Shown: positions 47,701 through 55,480 of the stretch, one piece after another
Layout of the letters: each line of letters starts with the position of its first letter
Position numbering within the stretch: the stretch's first letter is position 1
DNA from: Muricauda sp. SCSIO 64092
GTDB lineage: Bacteria > Bacteroidota > Bacteroidia > Flavobacteriales > Flavobacteriaceae
Assembly: GCF_023016285.1 (NCBI RefSeq)
Contig: NZ_CP095413.1
Location: forward strand, 4,171,001 to 4,235,000
Length of the DNA: 64,000 nt
Reading direction: 5' to 3'
Notes under the pieces: model-generated
Seen by the model: only the letters and a program-made list of their open reading frames with translations
Told to the model about the DNA's origin: nothing
The model's database searches: none
Translations under genes and position numbers: made by a program

Positions 47701-48695
47701 ACTTTTTTGAGCTAGGAGGGCACTCTATCATGGCGATGCGCCTGGTTGCACAAATCAATAAAGCCTTTGATAAGGAGCTGAGTATTGCTAACCTTTTTGA
47801 ATTTCCGACCATTTCTCTCTTAAGTGAAGTGTTGTTCTCGGAAAACGAAATTGAGGAAAGCATTCTTGTTCCACTGAATGATGGAGGTGCCAAAACACCA
47901 ATATTTTGCATGCCACCTGCATCTGGGACTATTCCGTATTATGATCTTGCCAAATTGTTGGGAGATGAGCAACCTCTATATGCCTTTCAGTGTCCTGGGC
48001 TAAATGGCAAGACAATGATAATAAGGACGGTGGAAGAGCTGGCCACCGCCTTTATCAAAGAGATGAAAAAAGTGGACCCAAAAGGGCCGTACAGACTAGC
48101 CGGCTACTCTTTTGGCGGGTTAATAGCCCTTGAAATGGCTTTACAGCTTAAAAAAGAAGGACTAGAAGTTTCTCAACTCTTCGTATTCGATACGTTCTCT
48201 CCAAGCAGTGTTAATTCACAGCGTAGCAGGAGTTTTGAGGAGTTATTGACAAGTCTTGCAGGCATTATTAATCAGGACTACAATACCTCCATAGAACTGC
48301 CTTATCTAAAACTTAAGAATAAGACTAAGGAAGAGCAACTAAATATACTTTATGGTCTAATAAAAGAAGCCAATATTGAGCCTACAGAAATGCAAATTAG
48401 AGGGCATATAGGGGTTTATATTGGAAATGACCAGGCAGCATCGGCATATCAACCACTAGTTGGTGAGAAATTAGATACGCAATTAATTCTGATTAAGGCC
48501 GAAGCGCTTGATACGGATTCCTTGAATAAGGAATATAATTCTAATATTCAGGAGATTTCATATGAAGAAGAGGATTATGGATGGCAGATGTACTTTAATG
48601 AAAGGATTGTGGTACACCGTATTTCAGGGACGCATAGTACGATATTCAGTCATCCCCATGTGAGGGAAATAGCTGAGAAACTCAATAAATATTAA
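41694..48695 (+). CDS. NRPS synthetase B, segment 3 (C10 to thioesterase, true C terminus)
   Basis: Last segment of gene B: most of C10, then A10 (asparagine-like) and T10, C11, A11 (glycine-like) and T11, and a C-terminal thioesterase. Codons in register with C10 begin at 41694 (DLAVFEKSLERVVSRHEVL); the frame is open from 41649 but the first residues do not match. The TAA at 48693 is real. It is followed by 86 bp without a gene and then the MFS gene in the same direction. The thioesterase catalytic residues (Ser, Asp, His) are all present, so this protein should release the finished lipopeptide, by hydrolysis or by cyclisation. Confidence 0.92.
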   Translation, partial: DLAVFEKSLERVVSRHEVLRTVIKSSEGSGYQEVLPDGLWTLEQYKIKKQDKVAEILEEYVTRPFDLSRDHMFRVALYDLGTGTYIMAGVFHHIASDGWSNNILVEEFAEIYQALLSGREPLLAPLAIQYTDYAVWQREHVEGEWLDGQLSYWENQLLGVSNLALPTDYPRPAIQSTAGASIFFDLDRDLTNRLSALAQSEKTTLFMVLLAAFKVLLYRYTGQEDICIGTSVANRTQQELEALIGFFVNIITVRNNLNGNDTFIDLLKTVKSTVLEGYDYQQAPFERVVERTVKTRDRATTPLFQVLFELIAGMDQAEIQVAGMTLKPQEYDTTISKFDLSVKIIESKKALSICLEYATALFKEDTMRRMASHYVEILEAVIQNPKEAVGRISILPSNERELLLEDFSSTTERTKEAITIIDQISQHAKSFPDLVALTFGDLHLSYKDLMERVDIVAEHLKEHYKVEPGDFVGVHMNRSDWYVIATLGILKVGGVYVPIDIQNPVSRKAYMVEDSALKMLIIESDGLFDVIDLDVSVFSIDIEYEGIRSRYSNTDFSAAYKVSSEDTAYAIYTSGTTGRPKGVLVSHGNLLSYLRSCSDYVEDSSTGPCSFMHLSPSFDASLTEFFVPLMSARKLVIGSHSGLEVFNDPNFIKEAPYDFIKLTPSHLELLLPSLENLASKKLASKLIFGGEPLKPSHINSLKTSNIEAVIINEYGPTEATVGCSTHWFELHEYTKERSNSISIGKPLPNTQIYILDEFSNPAPIGIIGEMYVGGSQVAKGYLNNKALTEKKFVKSPITDSDGMFYKTGDLARWLPDGNIEFIGRKDEQLKIRGYRIEPGEIENVLMDLDAVQVACVKGVKDEFGEKLVAYITTKDDFEKDVLEEELRRHLPEYMIPGVWVELDAIPLTANGKIDREALPDPDRDAYLTREYVPPRDEIEQDLAGIWSELLGVDSISVLDDFFALGGHSLLATRLVSMVRVEMEVEIAIRDVFTHSVLEELATHISGISKGVVLPQIVAVEDKEFIPLSYSQERLWFLDQLQGSVEYHIPIVLRLEGSLDLAVFEKSLERVVSRHEVLRTVIKSSEGSGYQEVLPDGLWTLEQYKIKKQDKVAEILEEYVTRPFDLSRDHMFRVALYDLGTGTYIMAGVFHHIASDGWSNNILVEEFAEIYQALLSGREPLLAPLAIQYTDYAVWQREHVEGEWLDGQLSYWENQLLGVSNLALPTDYPRPAIQSTAGASIFFDLDRDLTNRLSALAQSEKTTLFMVLLAAFKVLLYRYTGQEDICIGTPVANRTQQELEALIGFFVNTLALRSSIEPNRSFIETLQEVKKVTLAAYDHQQAPFEQVVERTVKTRDRATTPLFQVMFELQNIDSKKEITMEGISFSSEDTETQTSKFDLTLIATESDSGILMKIEYATSLFREETVQAMAKHYQNILSSSASNPEMVIGKYAILSNAERELILKSFNNTDFDYPKEETIVDLFEKQANEATDNIALVSNEREITYDELDKEANRLARYLLTLGITKETLVGICIDRSPEMVIGILAILKSGGAFVPIDPQYPLERINYILDDAVIKFLLTSSRIEKSAEMPDWIEKISIDTDWGQIAIQSEEKLDSSPLPKDVAYVMYTSGSTGRPKGVMIQHQSLINFLWGTISRLEMSEMNALLSLTTYTFDIFYLELFAPLLLGSKVILQDKSVNIDYIKLQKNIGLYNPDFIQATPSTWQMLTDIGFNRQKGLTILSGGEPLKEALKNRLVKIGDKVWNMYGPTEATIWATTKLVDFDHPVNIGSPLYNYQIYILDAMDQLTPIGIVGELCIGGDSLAKGYLGRPDLDKQKFIAHPFKENERLYRTGDMGRWLSNGDIEFLERRDEQVKVRGHRIELGEIENALNGLKFIKNCTVNVKEDTNGVNRLIAYVICEEELDRKLILDHLKTSLPDYMIPSIVMKIDELPLTSNGKVNKRALPDPELSELSSQPYAPPRNELEHELVQIWQDLLEIERVGILDNFFELGGHSIMAMRLVAQINKAFDKELSIANLFEFPTISLLSEVLFSENEIEESILVPLNDGGAKTPIFCMPPASGTIPYYDLAKLLGDEQPLYAFQCPGLNGKTMIIRTVEELATAFIKEMKKVDPKGPYRLAGYSFGGLIALEMALQLKKEGLEVSQLFVFDTFSPSSVNSQRSRSFEELLTSLAGIINQDYNTSIELPYLKLKNKTKEEQLNILYGLIKEANIEPTEMQIRGHIGVYIGNDQAASAYQPLVGEKLDTQLILIKAEALDTDSLNKEYNSNIQEISYEEEDYGWQMYFNERIVVHRISGTHSTIFSHPHVREIAEKLNKY
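44357..45548 (+). repeat. Second repeat family, copy 2 (A10 end-T10-C11)
   Basis: Intact-frame copy of the 41185-42374 repeat. Identity ends in the C-domain motif just before GTP/GTS-VANRTQQELE, after which the two C domains diverge to suit different downstream A domains. Confidence 0.82.
44765..47840 (+). other. Module 11: C-A-T, predicted glycine
   Basis: C11 is LCL-like with FHHIASDGWS. The A11 pocket reads DILQLGMIWK by eye, which matches known glycine codes almost exactly. The last residue of the peptide should therefore be glycine. T11 reads LGGHSIMAMRL and differs in sequence from the other carrier domains. The module is uniformly A+T-rich after about 45550 and does not take part in the G+C-rich repeat family. 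Confidence 0.83.
47860..48695 (+). other. Type I thioesterase domain of synthetase B
   Basis: Alpha/beta-hydrolase release domain of about 275 residues at the C terminus. The nucleophile elbow is GYSFGG with Ser 7269, the acid is Asp 7296 (FVFDTFSP) and the base is His 7444 (SGTHSTIF), all in corrected numbering. It should hydrolyse the chain or cyclise it onto an internal hydroxyl or amine; Ser 2 and Thr 5 are plausible nucleophiles for a lactone. The sequence does not tell which. Confidence 0.88.
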
Positions 48696-48781
48696 AATTT
48701 TGAAGGTGACATACAAAAAGAGCGTTAGCATTGAAGCAATAAGTCCAAAGGTGATCCTAATGAAATACATCTAAGTATCTA

Positions 48782-50077
48782 ATGAAGAAATATCTAATAT
48801 ATCTGAGCCTTATCATGTTCTCGCTTTTCGGGACGAATCTTACCGACTTTGCTCTCGGTGTATGGATTTTGGATCAGCCTGAAAGCAGCGTTTCAGATTA
48901 TTCGTTGATATGGTTTTTCGGAATAACGCCTGGGGTTTTACTGGCTCCTTTTCTTGGTAGCCTTATTGATCGCTGGAATAAGAAGAAAATGATTATTTAT
49001 GGCCAGCTGCTGTCTGGTGTTGGTAGCATAATTCTTATCCTGTTGCATTATCTAGGCGAACTGCTCCCATGGCATATTATGGTCGTTGCTACCTTCGGTT
49101 CTGTAGCGGGGATATTCGTATTTAAATCATTTTACGTTTCTACACCTATTCTGGTTGGAAAAAGTGAGTTGATCAAGGCACAAGGTGTTTCTACCAGTGT
49201 TTATTCGGCAATACAAATAAGTGTGCCCGTTATCGCACCCGTACTTTACCGGCTTATTGGAATTCGTAATATCTTTTTCATTGACCTCGTAACTTTCTTT
49301 ATCCCCATTATAGTTTTTCTCATAATAGGTTTTGTAAAGGTTACTTCTACAGAAGAAGGACTTAGTTTTAAAAAGGACTATGCAATCATAAAAAGATTCC
49401 TGGAGAACCATAAAGGATTGCTATATCTACTCTCTTTTTTCTTTGGGGTTAACTTTTTTCTCGGATTAATTCAGGTGCTTTTTACTCCGCTAATATTAGA
49501 CTTTGCCAATGAGTACACGCTGGGTTTGATACTCTCTGTCGCAGGATTTGGAAGTTTTTTAGGTGGAATAATAATGGCGAGAAAAAAGGAGGTCAAAAAA
49601 CCGATCAGCACGGTTCTAAAGTTGAACATTATTATGGGTGTGATTCTAAGCTGCTCCTTGGTGGCCATCAACCCATATTTTTTGGCAATTGGAGGTATGA
49701 TGATTCTGCTTCTTTTCAATGTCGAGGGAATAATTAACAATGCCTTCATACAAACAGTAATTCCAATAGATTTAATGGGAAGGCTATCTGGTTTTGTGGG
49801 TTTTGCCGTTGGCCTGGCAGCCCCAATCGCCTATCTGGTATCCGGATTTCTAGTAGACATACTAAGTATTCAACTTAGAAATTTGGATTTAGTTCTTTTT
49901 AGACATCTACCGGGTTCTGAAACTACTGCTTCTATAACTGTTTTATTCTCCATGTCTGGATTGTTGCTAGTTTTAATGTCTTCACTTTATCGTTACAACA
50001 AACATCTCAAGGCATTAGATGTTTTATATCAAGATCAAATGAATACGATAACCAAAAGTGTAGAGATAAGTAATTGA
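48782..50077 (+). CDS. MFS transporter, likely lipopeptide exporter
   Basis: Inner-membrane protein of 431 residues with about twelve hydrophobic segments. Between the second and third is a charged loop (GSLIDRWNKKKMIIYGQ), the conserved signature of the major facilitator superfamily. It resembles the MFS_3 type exporters found beside siderophore and peptide clusters. A soluble tail of about 35 residues ends the protein. It lies 86 bp after the thioesterase gene and 12 bp before the type II thioesterase, in the same direction, so it belongs to the operon. Export of the lipopeptide or self-resistance is inferred from context. Confidence 0.82.
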   Translation: MKKYLIYLSLIMFSLFGTNLTDFALGVWILDQPESSVSDYSLIWFFGITPGVLLAPFLGSLIDRWNKKKMIIYGQLLSGVGSIILILLHYLGELLPWHIMVVATFGSVAGIFVFKSFYVSTPILVGKSELIKAQGVSTSVYSAIQISVPVIAPVLYRLIGIRNIFFIDLVTFFIPIIVFLIIGFVKVTSTEEGLSFKKDYAIIKRFLENHKGLLYLLSFFFGVNFFLGLIQVLFTPLILDFANEYTLGLILSVAGFGSFLGGIIMARKKEVKKPISTVLKLNIIMGVILSCSLVAINPYFLAIGGMMILLLFNVEGIINNAFIQTVIPIDLMGRLSGFVGFAVGLAAPIAYLVSGFLVDILSIQLRNLDLVLFRHLPGSETTASITVLFSMSGLLLVLMSSLYRYNKHLKALDVLYQDQMNTITKSVEISN

Positions 50078-50089
50078 AATGAAAAATAT

Positions 50090-50845
50090 ATGAATGTAGG
50101 TTCTATGAAAAGGTATAAGGTTATCGCAATCCCGTTTGCCGGTGGGAATAAGCAAAGTTATCGATCCTTCCAAAAAGTCACTTCAAACGAGATTGATTGG
50201 GTTACTTTGGAACTTCCTGGACGAGGCTTACGATATAAAGAAAAACTCCTCACGAGTTTTGATGATATGGTGTTAGACCTCCTCAAGCAAGTGCGCAGTG
50301 TTATAAGTGATAATAATTCTACATATGTCATGTACGGCCATAGCATGGGAAGTCTTTTGGGCTATGAGATTGTAAAGAAATTAACCGAACAAAATTTAAA
50401 ATTACCTGTTGCTATGGTTTTTAGTGGTCGAGCGGGGCCTAGTATAGGACCAGACGAATTCTTGAGTGAGCTTTCCGGACCGGATTTTTGGCAAAAAATA
50501 AATGACAAAGGTGGTCTCCCCATAGAGGTCCTCAAAAGCGAAGAGCTTATGGAATTCTACTATCCCATAATAAAGGCGGATTTTAAAGCCATTGAGGGCT
50601 ATAGGTATTCCAAACCAGATAAGCCATTGACCATTCCAATACATATTTATATGGGCAAAAAAGAGTTGGGTGAAGGTAAAACCAAAATGGATGAGGTCAA
50701 TGCTTGGCAGTTGGAAACCAAATTTCCGCTAAACATTCAATGTATGGATGGTGACCATTTCTTCATATATGATTATGAGGCGGCAGTGACAAGGAAAATA
50801 ATTCACATACTGAAAACATCAAGTAGGACTTTATTATTCAAGTAA
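50090..50845 (+). CDS. Type II thioesterase
   Basis: Stand-alone alpha/beta-hydrolase of 251 residues, the usual size for type II thioesterases that remove wrong or stalled acyl groups from carrier domains. The N-terminal PFAGGNKQSYRSF and the elbow GHSMGS (Ser 85) are typical, and the base is His 223 (MDGDHFFIY). The usual acid position (GxxDxx) reads MGKKELGEGK, so the Asp is replaced and Glu 192 may serve instead. Two starts are possible, ATG 50090 and ATG 50105; the second gives MKRYKVIAIPFAGG, which fits the family length slightly better. It is tightly packed between the MFS and hydroxylase genes. Confidence 0.85.
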   Translation: MNVGSMKRYKVIAIPFAGGNKQSYRSFQKVTSNEIDWVTLELPGRGLRYKEKLLTSFDDMVLDLLKQVRSVISDNNSTYVMYGHSMGSLLGYEIVKKLTEQNLKLPVAMVFSGRAGPSIGPDEFLSELSGPDFWQKINDKGGLPIEVLKSEELMEFYYPIIKADFKAIEGYRYSKPDKPLTIPIHIYMGKKELGEGKTKMDEVNAWQLETKFPLNIQCMDGDHFFIYDYEAAVTRKIIHILKTSSRTLLFK

Positions 50846-50850
50846 ATCAT

Positions 50851-52470
50851 ATGAAATCAGACAAAGTATATCTTAAACCAAATGTAGTAATCGAGCCCTT
50901 ATTTGATGGCTGGTATGCTTGGAGTCATTTAATTTCTCCAGCTACGGCGGCAATGAATGTTACAGGACGACATTTAAAAATAATGAGCTCGTATATTCAA
51001 GCACCGCATGTACATGTATCTGCGGTTAAGACCCCTAAAATGAAAGGAGGCCCTTTTATCGATTATGAAGATAACAGAGTAGACGAGATAAGGGAACTCA
51101 GGGACCTTACCATGCAAGAGCGAGCACAACTAATTGAATTTAGTGAAGCTATTAAATCCTTAGATAGAATGTTAAAAAGTAAGGCCCGTGGATATTCTTT
51201 GGAGCCCTTATATCAAGACATACCTGAAATTTTAAGAGGGTATATTGAGCTGGTCTATGATCTCAATAATCAACCATCTTATCGATTTTTTGAAAGTTTA
51301 CTCTACAAGAGCAGGTTTTATTCAGAATCTGCTCAGAGCATCGCCTTGTGGACTACAGAAAATGATGAAAGACCATTTGTTTTAAGTACTCCCAGACTGG
51401 AGGACGAGAAAGTGGTTGGTTTAAATATGCCCTTCAAAAATAATGCTTTAGATGAGTTAGGTAAAATGAAAAGAACGGCAGGAACACTAGATGAAATTAA
51501 ATCTAAACTTGGAATAAAACCCGAACAAGAGGAACTTTTTGAATCTTTTTTTACAGATGAGCCTCCAATACCCTATAAACCTTATGATGGAAATAGAGTT
51601 AGAATGCGCTACTTTGGGCATGCTTGTATCCTGATTGAAACAAATGGAATAAGCATTCTTCTAGATCCGTTAATTAGCTATTATGGGTATCCCCAAGAAG
51701 TGGATAGGTTTTCTGATATGGATCTTCCAGAGACCATAGATTACGTATTAATTACCCACAACCATCAAGACCACATTCTATTTGAGACTCTACTGCCTTT
51801 AAGGCATAAGATTAAGAATATCGTTGTTCCCCGCTCCTCTCGCGGACTCTTGCAGGATCCAAGTTTGAAACTAATGTTCAACGCGATTGGATTTACCAAT
51901 GTCATTGAAATTGACGAAATGGAGAGCATAAACTTCAAGGATATCAGTATTATTGGAATACCCTTTGTAGGAGAGCATTCAGATCTCAACATTCAGGCAA
52001 AGATTTGCCACTTCGTGAATATCGGGGAATTTAAAATGCTATTCATGGCTGACTCTTGCAACATCGAACCAAAACTTTATGAGCTTATTCAAAAGGAAAT
52101 AGGTGATATAGATGTGTTGTTTCTAGGAATGGAATGCGATGGCGCACCACTTTCTTGGCTATATGGTCCTCTACTAACCGAAGATATTCCGAGAGAAAAG
52201 GACTTCTCCAGAAGACTGGCAGGATCTAATTATGAGCGTGGTAAAGCGTTGGTGAATGCCTTTAATCCAAAGGAAGTATACGTCTATGCAATGGGTCAGG
52301 AGCCGTGGTTGGAGTATATAAGCAGTATAAAATATACCAAGGACTCAAATCCTATTATTCAGTCAGACCTGCTTATTAATTACTGTCTAGATTCTAAGAT
52401 TACTGCTGAAAGGCTATTCGGCGAAAAGGAAATTTTATATAACAAAAACGAAATACAACTAGTAGAATAA
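50851..52470 (+). CDS. CmlA-like diiron beta-hydroxylase of carrier-bound amino acids
   Basis: Metallo-beta-lactamase-fold protein of 539 residues with an N-terminal domain of about 240 residues, the unusual two-domain layout and length of CmlA. CmlA hydroxylates the beta-carbon of a carrier-bound phenylalanine derivative in chloramphenicol synthesis. The metal motif is THNHQDH (His 303, His 305, Asp 307, His 308). Glu 375 (GEHSD) and Asp 401 (MADSCN) also align, all offset by two from the CmlA ligands as I remember them. There is no His after residue 401, so any later His ligand would be missing. It starts 5 bp after the thioesterase. Likely targets are the predicted aromatic residues 3, 4 or 9, or Asn 10. 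A plain MBL hydrolase is less likely given the N-terminal domain. Confidence 0.75.
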   Translation: MKSDKVYLKPNVVIEPLFDGWYAWSHLISPATAAMNVTGRHLKIMSSYIQAPHVHVSAVKTPKMKGGPFIDYEDNRVDEIRELRDLTMQERAQLIEFSEAIKSLDRMLKSKARGYSLEPLYQDIPEILRGYIELVYDLNNQPSYRFFESLLYKSRFYSESAQSIALWTTENDERPFVLSTPRLEDEKVVGLNMPFKNNALDELGKMKRTAGTLDEIKSKLGIKPEQEELFESFFTDEPPIPYKPYDGNRVRMRYFGHACILIETNGISILLDPLISYYGYPQEVDRFSDMDLPETIDYVLITHNHQDHILFETLLPLRHKIKNIVVPRSSRGLLQDPSLKLMFNAIGFTNVIEIDEMESINFKDISIIGIPFVGEHSDLNIQAKICHFVNIGEFKMLFMADSCNIEPKLYELIQKEIGDIDVLFLGMECDGAPLSWLYGPLLTEDIPREKDFSRRLAGSNYERGKALVNAFNPKEVYVYAMGQEPWLEYISSIKYTKDSNPIIQSDLLINYCLDSKITAERLFGEKEILYNKNEIQLVE

Positions 52471-52487
52471 TTTAAAATATTAGAACA

Positions 52488-54080
52488 ATGAATGAAAATT
52501 ATCGTGATTATATTGTCATCGGTGCCGGGCCATCCGGCATACAGCTTGGCTACTTTTTCGAAAAAAAGGGGCTGGATTACCTGATATTAGAAAGAAATGG
52601 TAAACCGGGAAGCTTTTTTGAAAAGTTTCCGAGACGTAGGGAATTAATTTCAATAAATAAGGTGTATACTGGTTATGATAATAATGAGATAAATCTGAGA
52701 TGGGATTGGAATTCCCTACTTGCAGATACCCCCGAACTTCTTTTTAAGGAGTATTCTAAAGACTATTTCCCAAATGCTGATGACTTAGTTAGGTACCTCG
52801 GAGACTATGCGAATCACTATGGATTAAAGGTGGCTTATGATACCTCGGTCCTTGAAATTTCCAAGAATGCTATTGGTAATTTTCAAATCGTTTGTGATAA
52901 TATAACTTACGAGTGTAAGAACTTAATCATAGCTACAGGGATTCCGAAGCAGTACCGACCAAAAATTGAAGGAATAGAATTTTGCGAGTTGTATTCTGAC
53001 TGTTCCGTAAATCCGGATGAATATGTCAATCAAAAAGTTCTAATTATAGGTAAAGGGAATTCTGGCTTCGAAACTGCAGATAACCTTATTGGGACTGCAG
53101 CAGTGATTCATATAATAAGCCCTGAAAACATAAAGTTTGCTTGGAAAACGCATTATGTAGGCAACCTGCGAGCTGTTAATAACAATTACTTGGACACATA
53201 TTTGTTAAAGTCTCAGAACGCCGTTCTAAATGGTGAAATTCTAGGCATCTATAAAGACCCAGATGGCAAATACAGAGTAAGAATTGACTACACCAAAGTA
53301 AAAGATGCAGAAGTTGAGGAAATTTGCTATGACAGAATTATTCTTGCATGTGGTTTTAAGATGGATGATGCAATTTTCAAAGAAGGATTCAAACCAGATA
53401 CGCTCTACAATGGCAAGTTGCCAGCACTAACGCCAGAATGGGAATCGGTTAATATATCAAATCTGTACTTTGCCGGAGTACTATCGCATTCTAGAGATTT
53501 CAAGAAGGCTACCTCTGGCTTTATTCATGGTTTTAGATACAATTGCAAGGTTCTTGCTGATATATTGAACAAAAAGAATAATGGTGTTGACTTTGAATCG
53601 CAGCTGTTTGAAGGTGTGGATTCTGGCAAAGCCACTAATTTGGTGATTAAAAAAATCAATATAACTTCTGCTTTATGGCAGCAATATGGCTTTTTGGGCG
53701 ATGTACTGATAATTAATAAGATCAATAATCAGCTGAGGTATGTTGAAGCCTTGCCCCTAGATTATATCAATGAAATATTTTGTACAGAAGTTCATGATTA
53801 TTTTATCATCACCCTGGAATATGGCTCGGACAAAAGAGACCCATTTGCGCAAGATGTGGAGAGAATCAACCGTTTTGATTCCGATGGAGCGGGAGATAGT
53901 GATTTTTTACATCCCATCATAAGATATTACTCTAACGGCAAGCTACGGTCGGAACTACACTTAATAGAGGACTTAAATGGTGAGTTCAACAGAAAGGAAC
54001 ACATTCAGCCGTTACATGATTTTTTTCAAAAAGAATTTTTGGAAATTGAGAATAAATCCGAACGTGTTATCGCTGAGTAG
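52488..54080 (+). CDS. FOXRED2-like FAD/NAD(P)H-dependent oxidoreductase
   Basis: Two-dinucleotide-fold flavoprotein of 530 residues. The FAD site is VIGAGPSGIQ at residues 10-19, and a second nucleotide site is IIGKGNSGFE around residues 186-195. The segments GSFFEKFPRRRELISINK and SHSRDFKKATSGFIHGFRYN resemble the FOXRED2 group rather than ordinary Baeyer-Villiger or N-hydroxylating monooxygenases. About 150 residues after the second fold have no motif I recognise. It is the last forward gene of the operon, 17 bp after the hydroxylase. It could oxidise the peptide or serve the diiron enzyme as an electron donor; both are guesses. Confidence 0.72.
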   Translation: MNENYRDYIVIGAGPSGIQLGYFFEKKGLDYLILERNGKPGSFFEKFPRRRELISINKVYTGYDNNEINLRWDWNSLLADTPELLFKEYSKDYFPNADDLVRYLGDYANHYGLKVAYDTSVLEISKNAIGNFQIVCDNITYECKNLIIATGIPKQYRPKIEGIEFCELYSDCSVNPDEYVNQKVLIIGKGNSGFETADNLIGTAAVIHIISPENIKFAWKTHYVGNLRAVNNNYLDTYLLKSQNAVLNGEILGIYKDPDGKYRVRIDYTKVKDAEVEEICYDRIILACGFKMDDAIFKEGFKPDTLYNGKLPALTPEWESVNISNLYFAGVLSHSRDFKKATSGFIHGFRYNCKVLADILNKKNNGVDFESQLFEGVDSGKATNLVIKKINITSALWQQYGFLGDVLIINKINNQLRYVEALPLDYINEIFCTEVHDYFIITLEYGSDKRDPFAQDVERINRFDSDGAGDSDFLHPIIRYYSNGKLRSELHLIEDLNGEFNRKEHIQPLHDFFQKEFLEIENKSERVIAE

Positions 54081-54139
54081 CGTATGGAAAACTCTATAGA
54101 CTAATGATTAGGAAGGAAAATCGTACATCCCAAAATGAA

Positions 54140-55390
54140 TCAGGTCTCAGAATGCTGAATTAGGCTTTTTACAAGTGCTACTTCTTTCTTTTGTTTTTCA
54201 ATTTCAAGGAATAACTGTTGCATCTGAAGAAGATTTGACTGGATTTCCTGATTTTGCATGAGCTCATTGAGGCTTTTGGTGATTGTTTCGTCGGAAAACT
54301 GGTCCAAATTTAGGCAGTAGCCTAATTTGTAATGTTCCACACGCTTGGCGTTATCATGCTGATCCCTTCCCATTGGGATTATTAGCATAGGAACACCAAA
54401 GTAAATGCATTCTTTGATCGACCCCAAGCCCCCATGAATGATAGCCACAGAAGCTAATTGAAGTATTTCAAGTTGAGGAACCCAGCTATAAACGTCAGTA
54501 TTCTCAGGGGGCTCTACCAAGTTCCAATTCTCCCTTGAGGAACCAAGAGACAAAACAAGATGAAAATCCTTAAAATAATCAGATTTCATCGCTTCTAGAA
54601 CAGTATTGAAAAGACTCTCCGCCTTTTTTGGGTATTCTTTCGTCTGAGATCCCATGGATACATAGATTATTTTTCTATGTCCCATTTTCTCAATGACTTC
54701 TTGTAAGAAGTTGTTTTGAAGATTATTTGCCAAATTAATACAGGGACCTAGATAAACCTCCTTTTCTGAGTGCAGAGAGGTATTCACATTTAATTGCCTG
54801 GGACATAGCATTACCTGAGGCATTTTCTTTAACGGCGCCGACATCTCTTCGAAGCTTTTAAATATCAAGTTTTCTTTTTCAAAGAATTCCATAAATAAAC
54901 CAGGCAAAGGCCCCGTTAACTCCATAAAAGTCTGCACGGCATAATTGGCAGAACGTTGTTCAAGAGTAATACCTGATTTATCAGACAATGGCGGAAAAAG
55001 GGTATGGAAAGTAATTTGCTTAACACCATATTTGTAGTGAATTACAAGCGCCTCTAGGCTAAAAAAGAAACTCGAAAAAACAACTTTAGGTTGGATTATT
55101 GGCATAAAACCATCAAGTTCTTCAAATATCGATTGCATGTAGAGTTCACAAGAAATCGAATCTGTACTAACTCCATTGTCCTTAAGTCTTTTGACATATC
55201 CTCTTGGAAAGATATCCTTAAATATAGGAATACATTCAAACCCATTTTTTGTTATAACATCCAAAGTATCTTGTATCCCTACAAAACAAACACTGTACCC
55301 AACATCTTGAAGATTTCTTGCTATGCTAAATAATGGATAGACATGGCCTTCCTCAAAATCGGTTATAATCACGATATCTTTTTTTTTCAC
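54140..55390 (-). CDS. GT1-family glycosyltransferase
   Basis: GT-B fold glycosyltransferase of 416 residues, related to macrolide and antibiotic glycosyltransferases and UGTs. The N-terminal acceptor domain starts with DIVIITDFEEGHVYPLFSIA, with the His at position 16 in the place of the usual catalytic base. The donor-binding motif WVPQLEILQLASVAIIHGG, then SIKECIYFGVPMLIIP and DQHDNAKRV, is well conserved. It is on the opposite strand, tail to tail with the flavoprotein gene and 59 bp away, so it is not in the same transcript. It may glycosylate the lipopeptide, for tailoring or self-protection, or have an unrelated substrate. Confidence 0.85.
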   Translation of the reverse strand: MKKKDIVIITDFEEGHVYPLFSIARNLQDVGYSVCFVGIQDTLDVITKNGFECIPIFKDIFPRGYVKRLKDNGVSTDSISCELYMQSIFEELDGFMPIIQPKVVFSSFFFSLEALVIHYKYGVKQITFHTLFPPLSDKSGITLEQRSANYAVQTFMELTGPLPGLFMEFFEKENLIFKSFEEMSAPLKKMPQVMLCPRQLNVNTSLHSEKEVYLGPCINLANNLQNNFLQEVIEKMGHRKIIYVSMGSQTKEYPKKAESLFNTVLEAMKSDYFKDFHLVLSLGSSRENWNLVEPPENTDVYSWVPQLEILQLASVAIIHGGLGSIKECIYFGVPMLIIPMGRDQHDNAKRVEHYKLGYCLNLDQFSDETITKSLNELMQNQEIQSNLLQMQQLFLEIEKQKKEVALVKSLIQHSET

Positions 55391-55480
55391 TATATTAGAT
55401 TTAAGGATATAATCTTATATCTGTTCTTTTTCATAAAACCAAACTTTGAGTTGCGTGGCTTTTTCGAATAATTTTAAGAT

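Noticed and set aside
48696..48781. Terminator between synthetase B and the MFS gene
   Set aside because: No stem-loop with a T run is visible in the 86 bp, so read-through into the downstream genes is likely.
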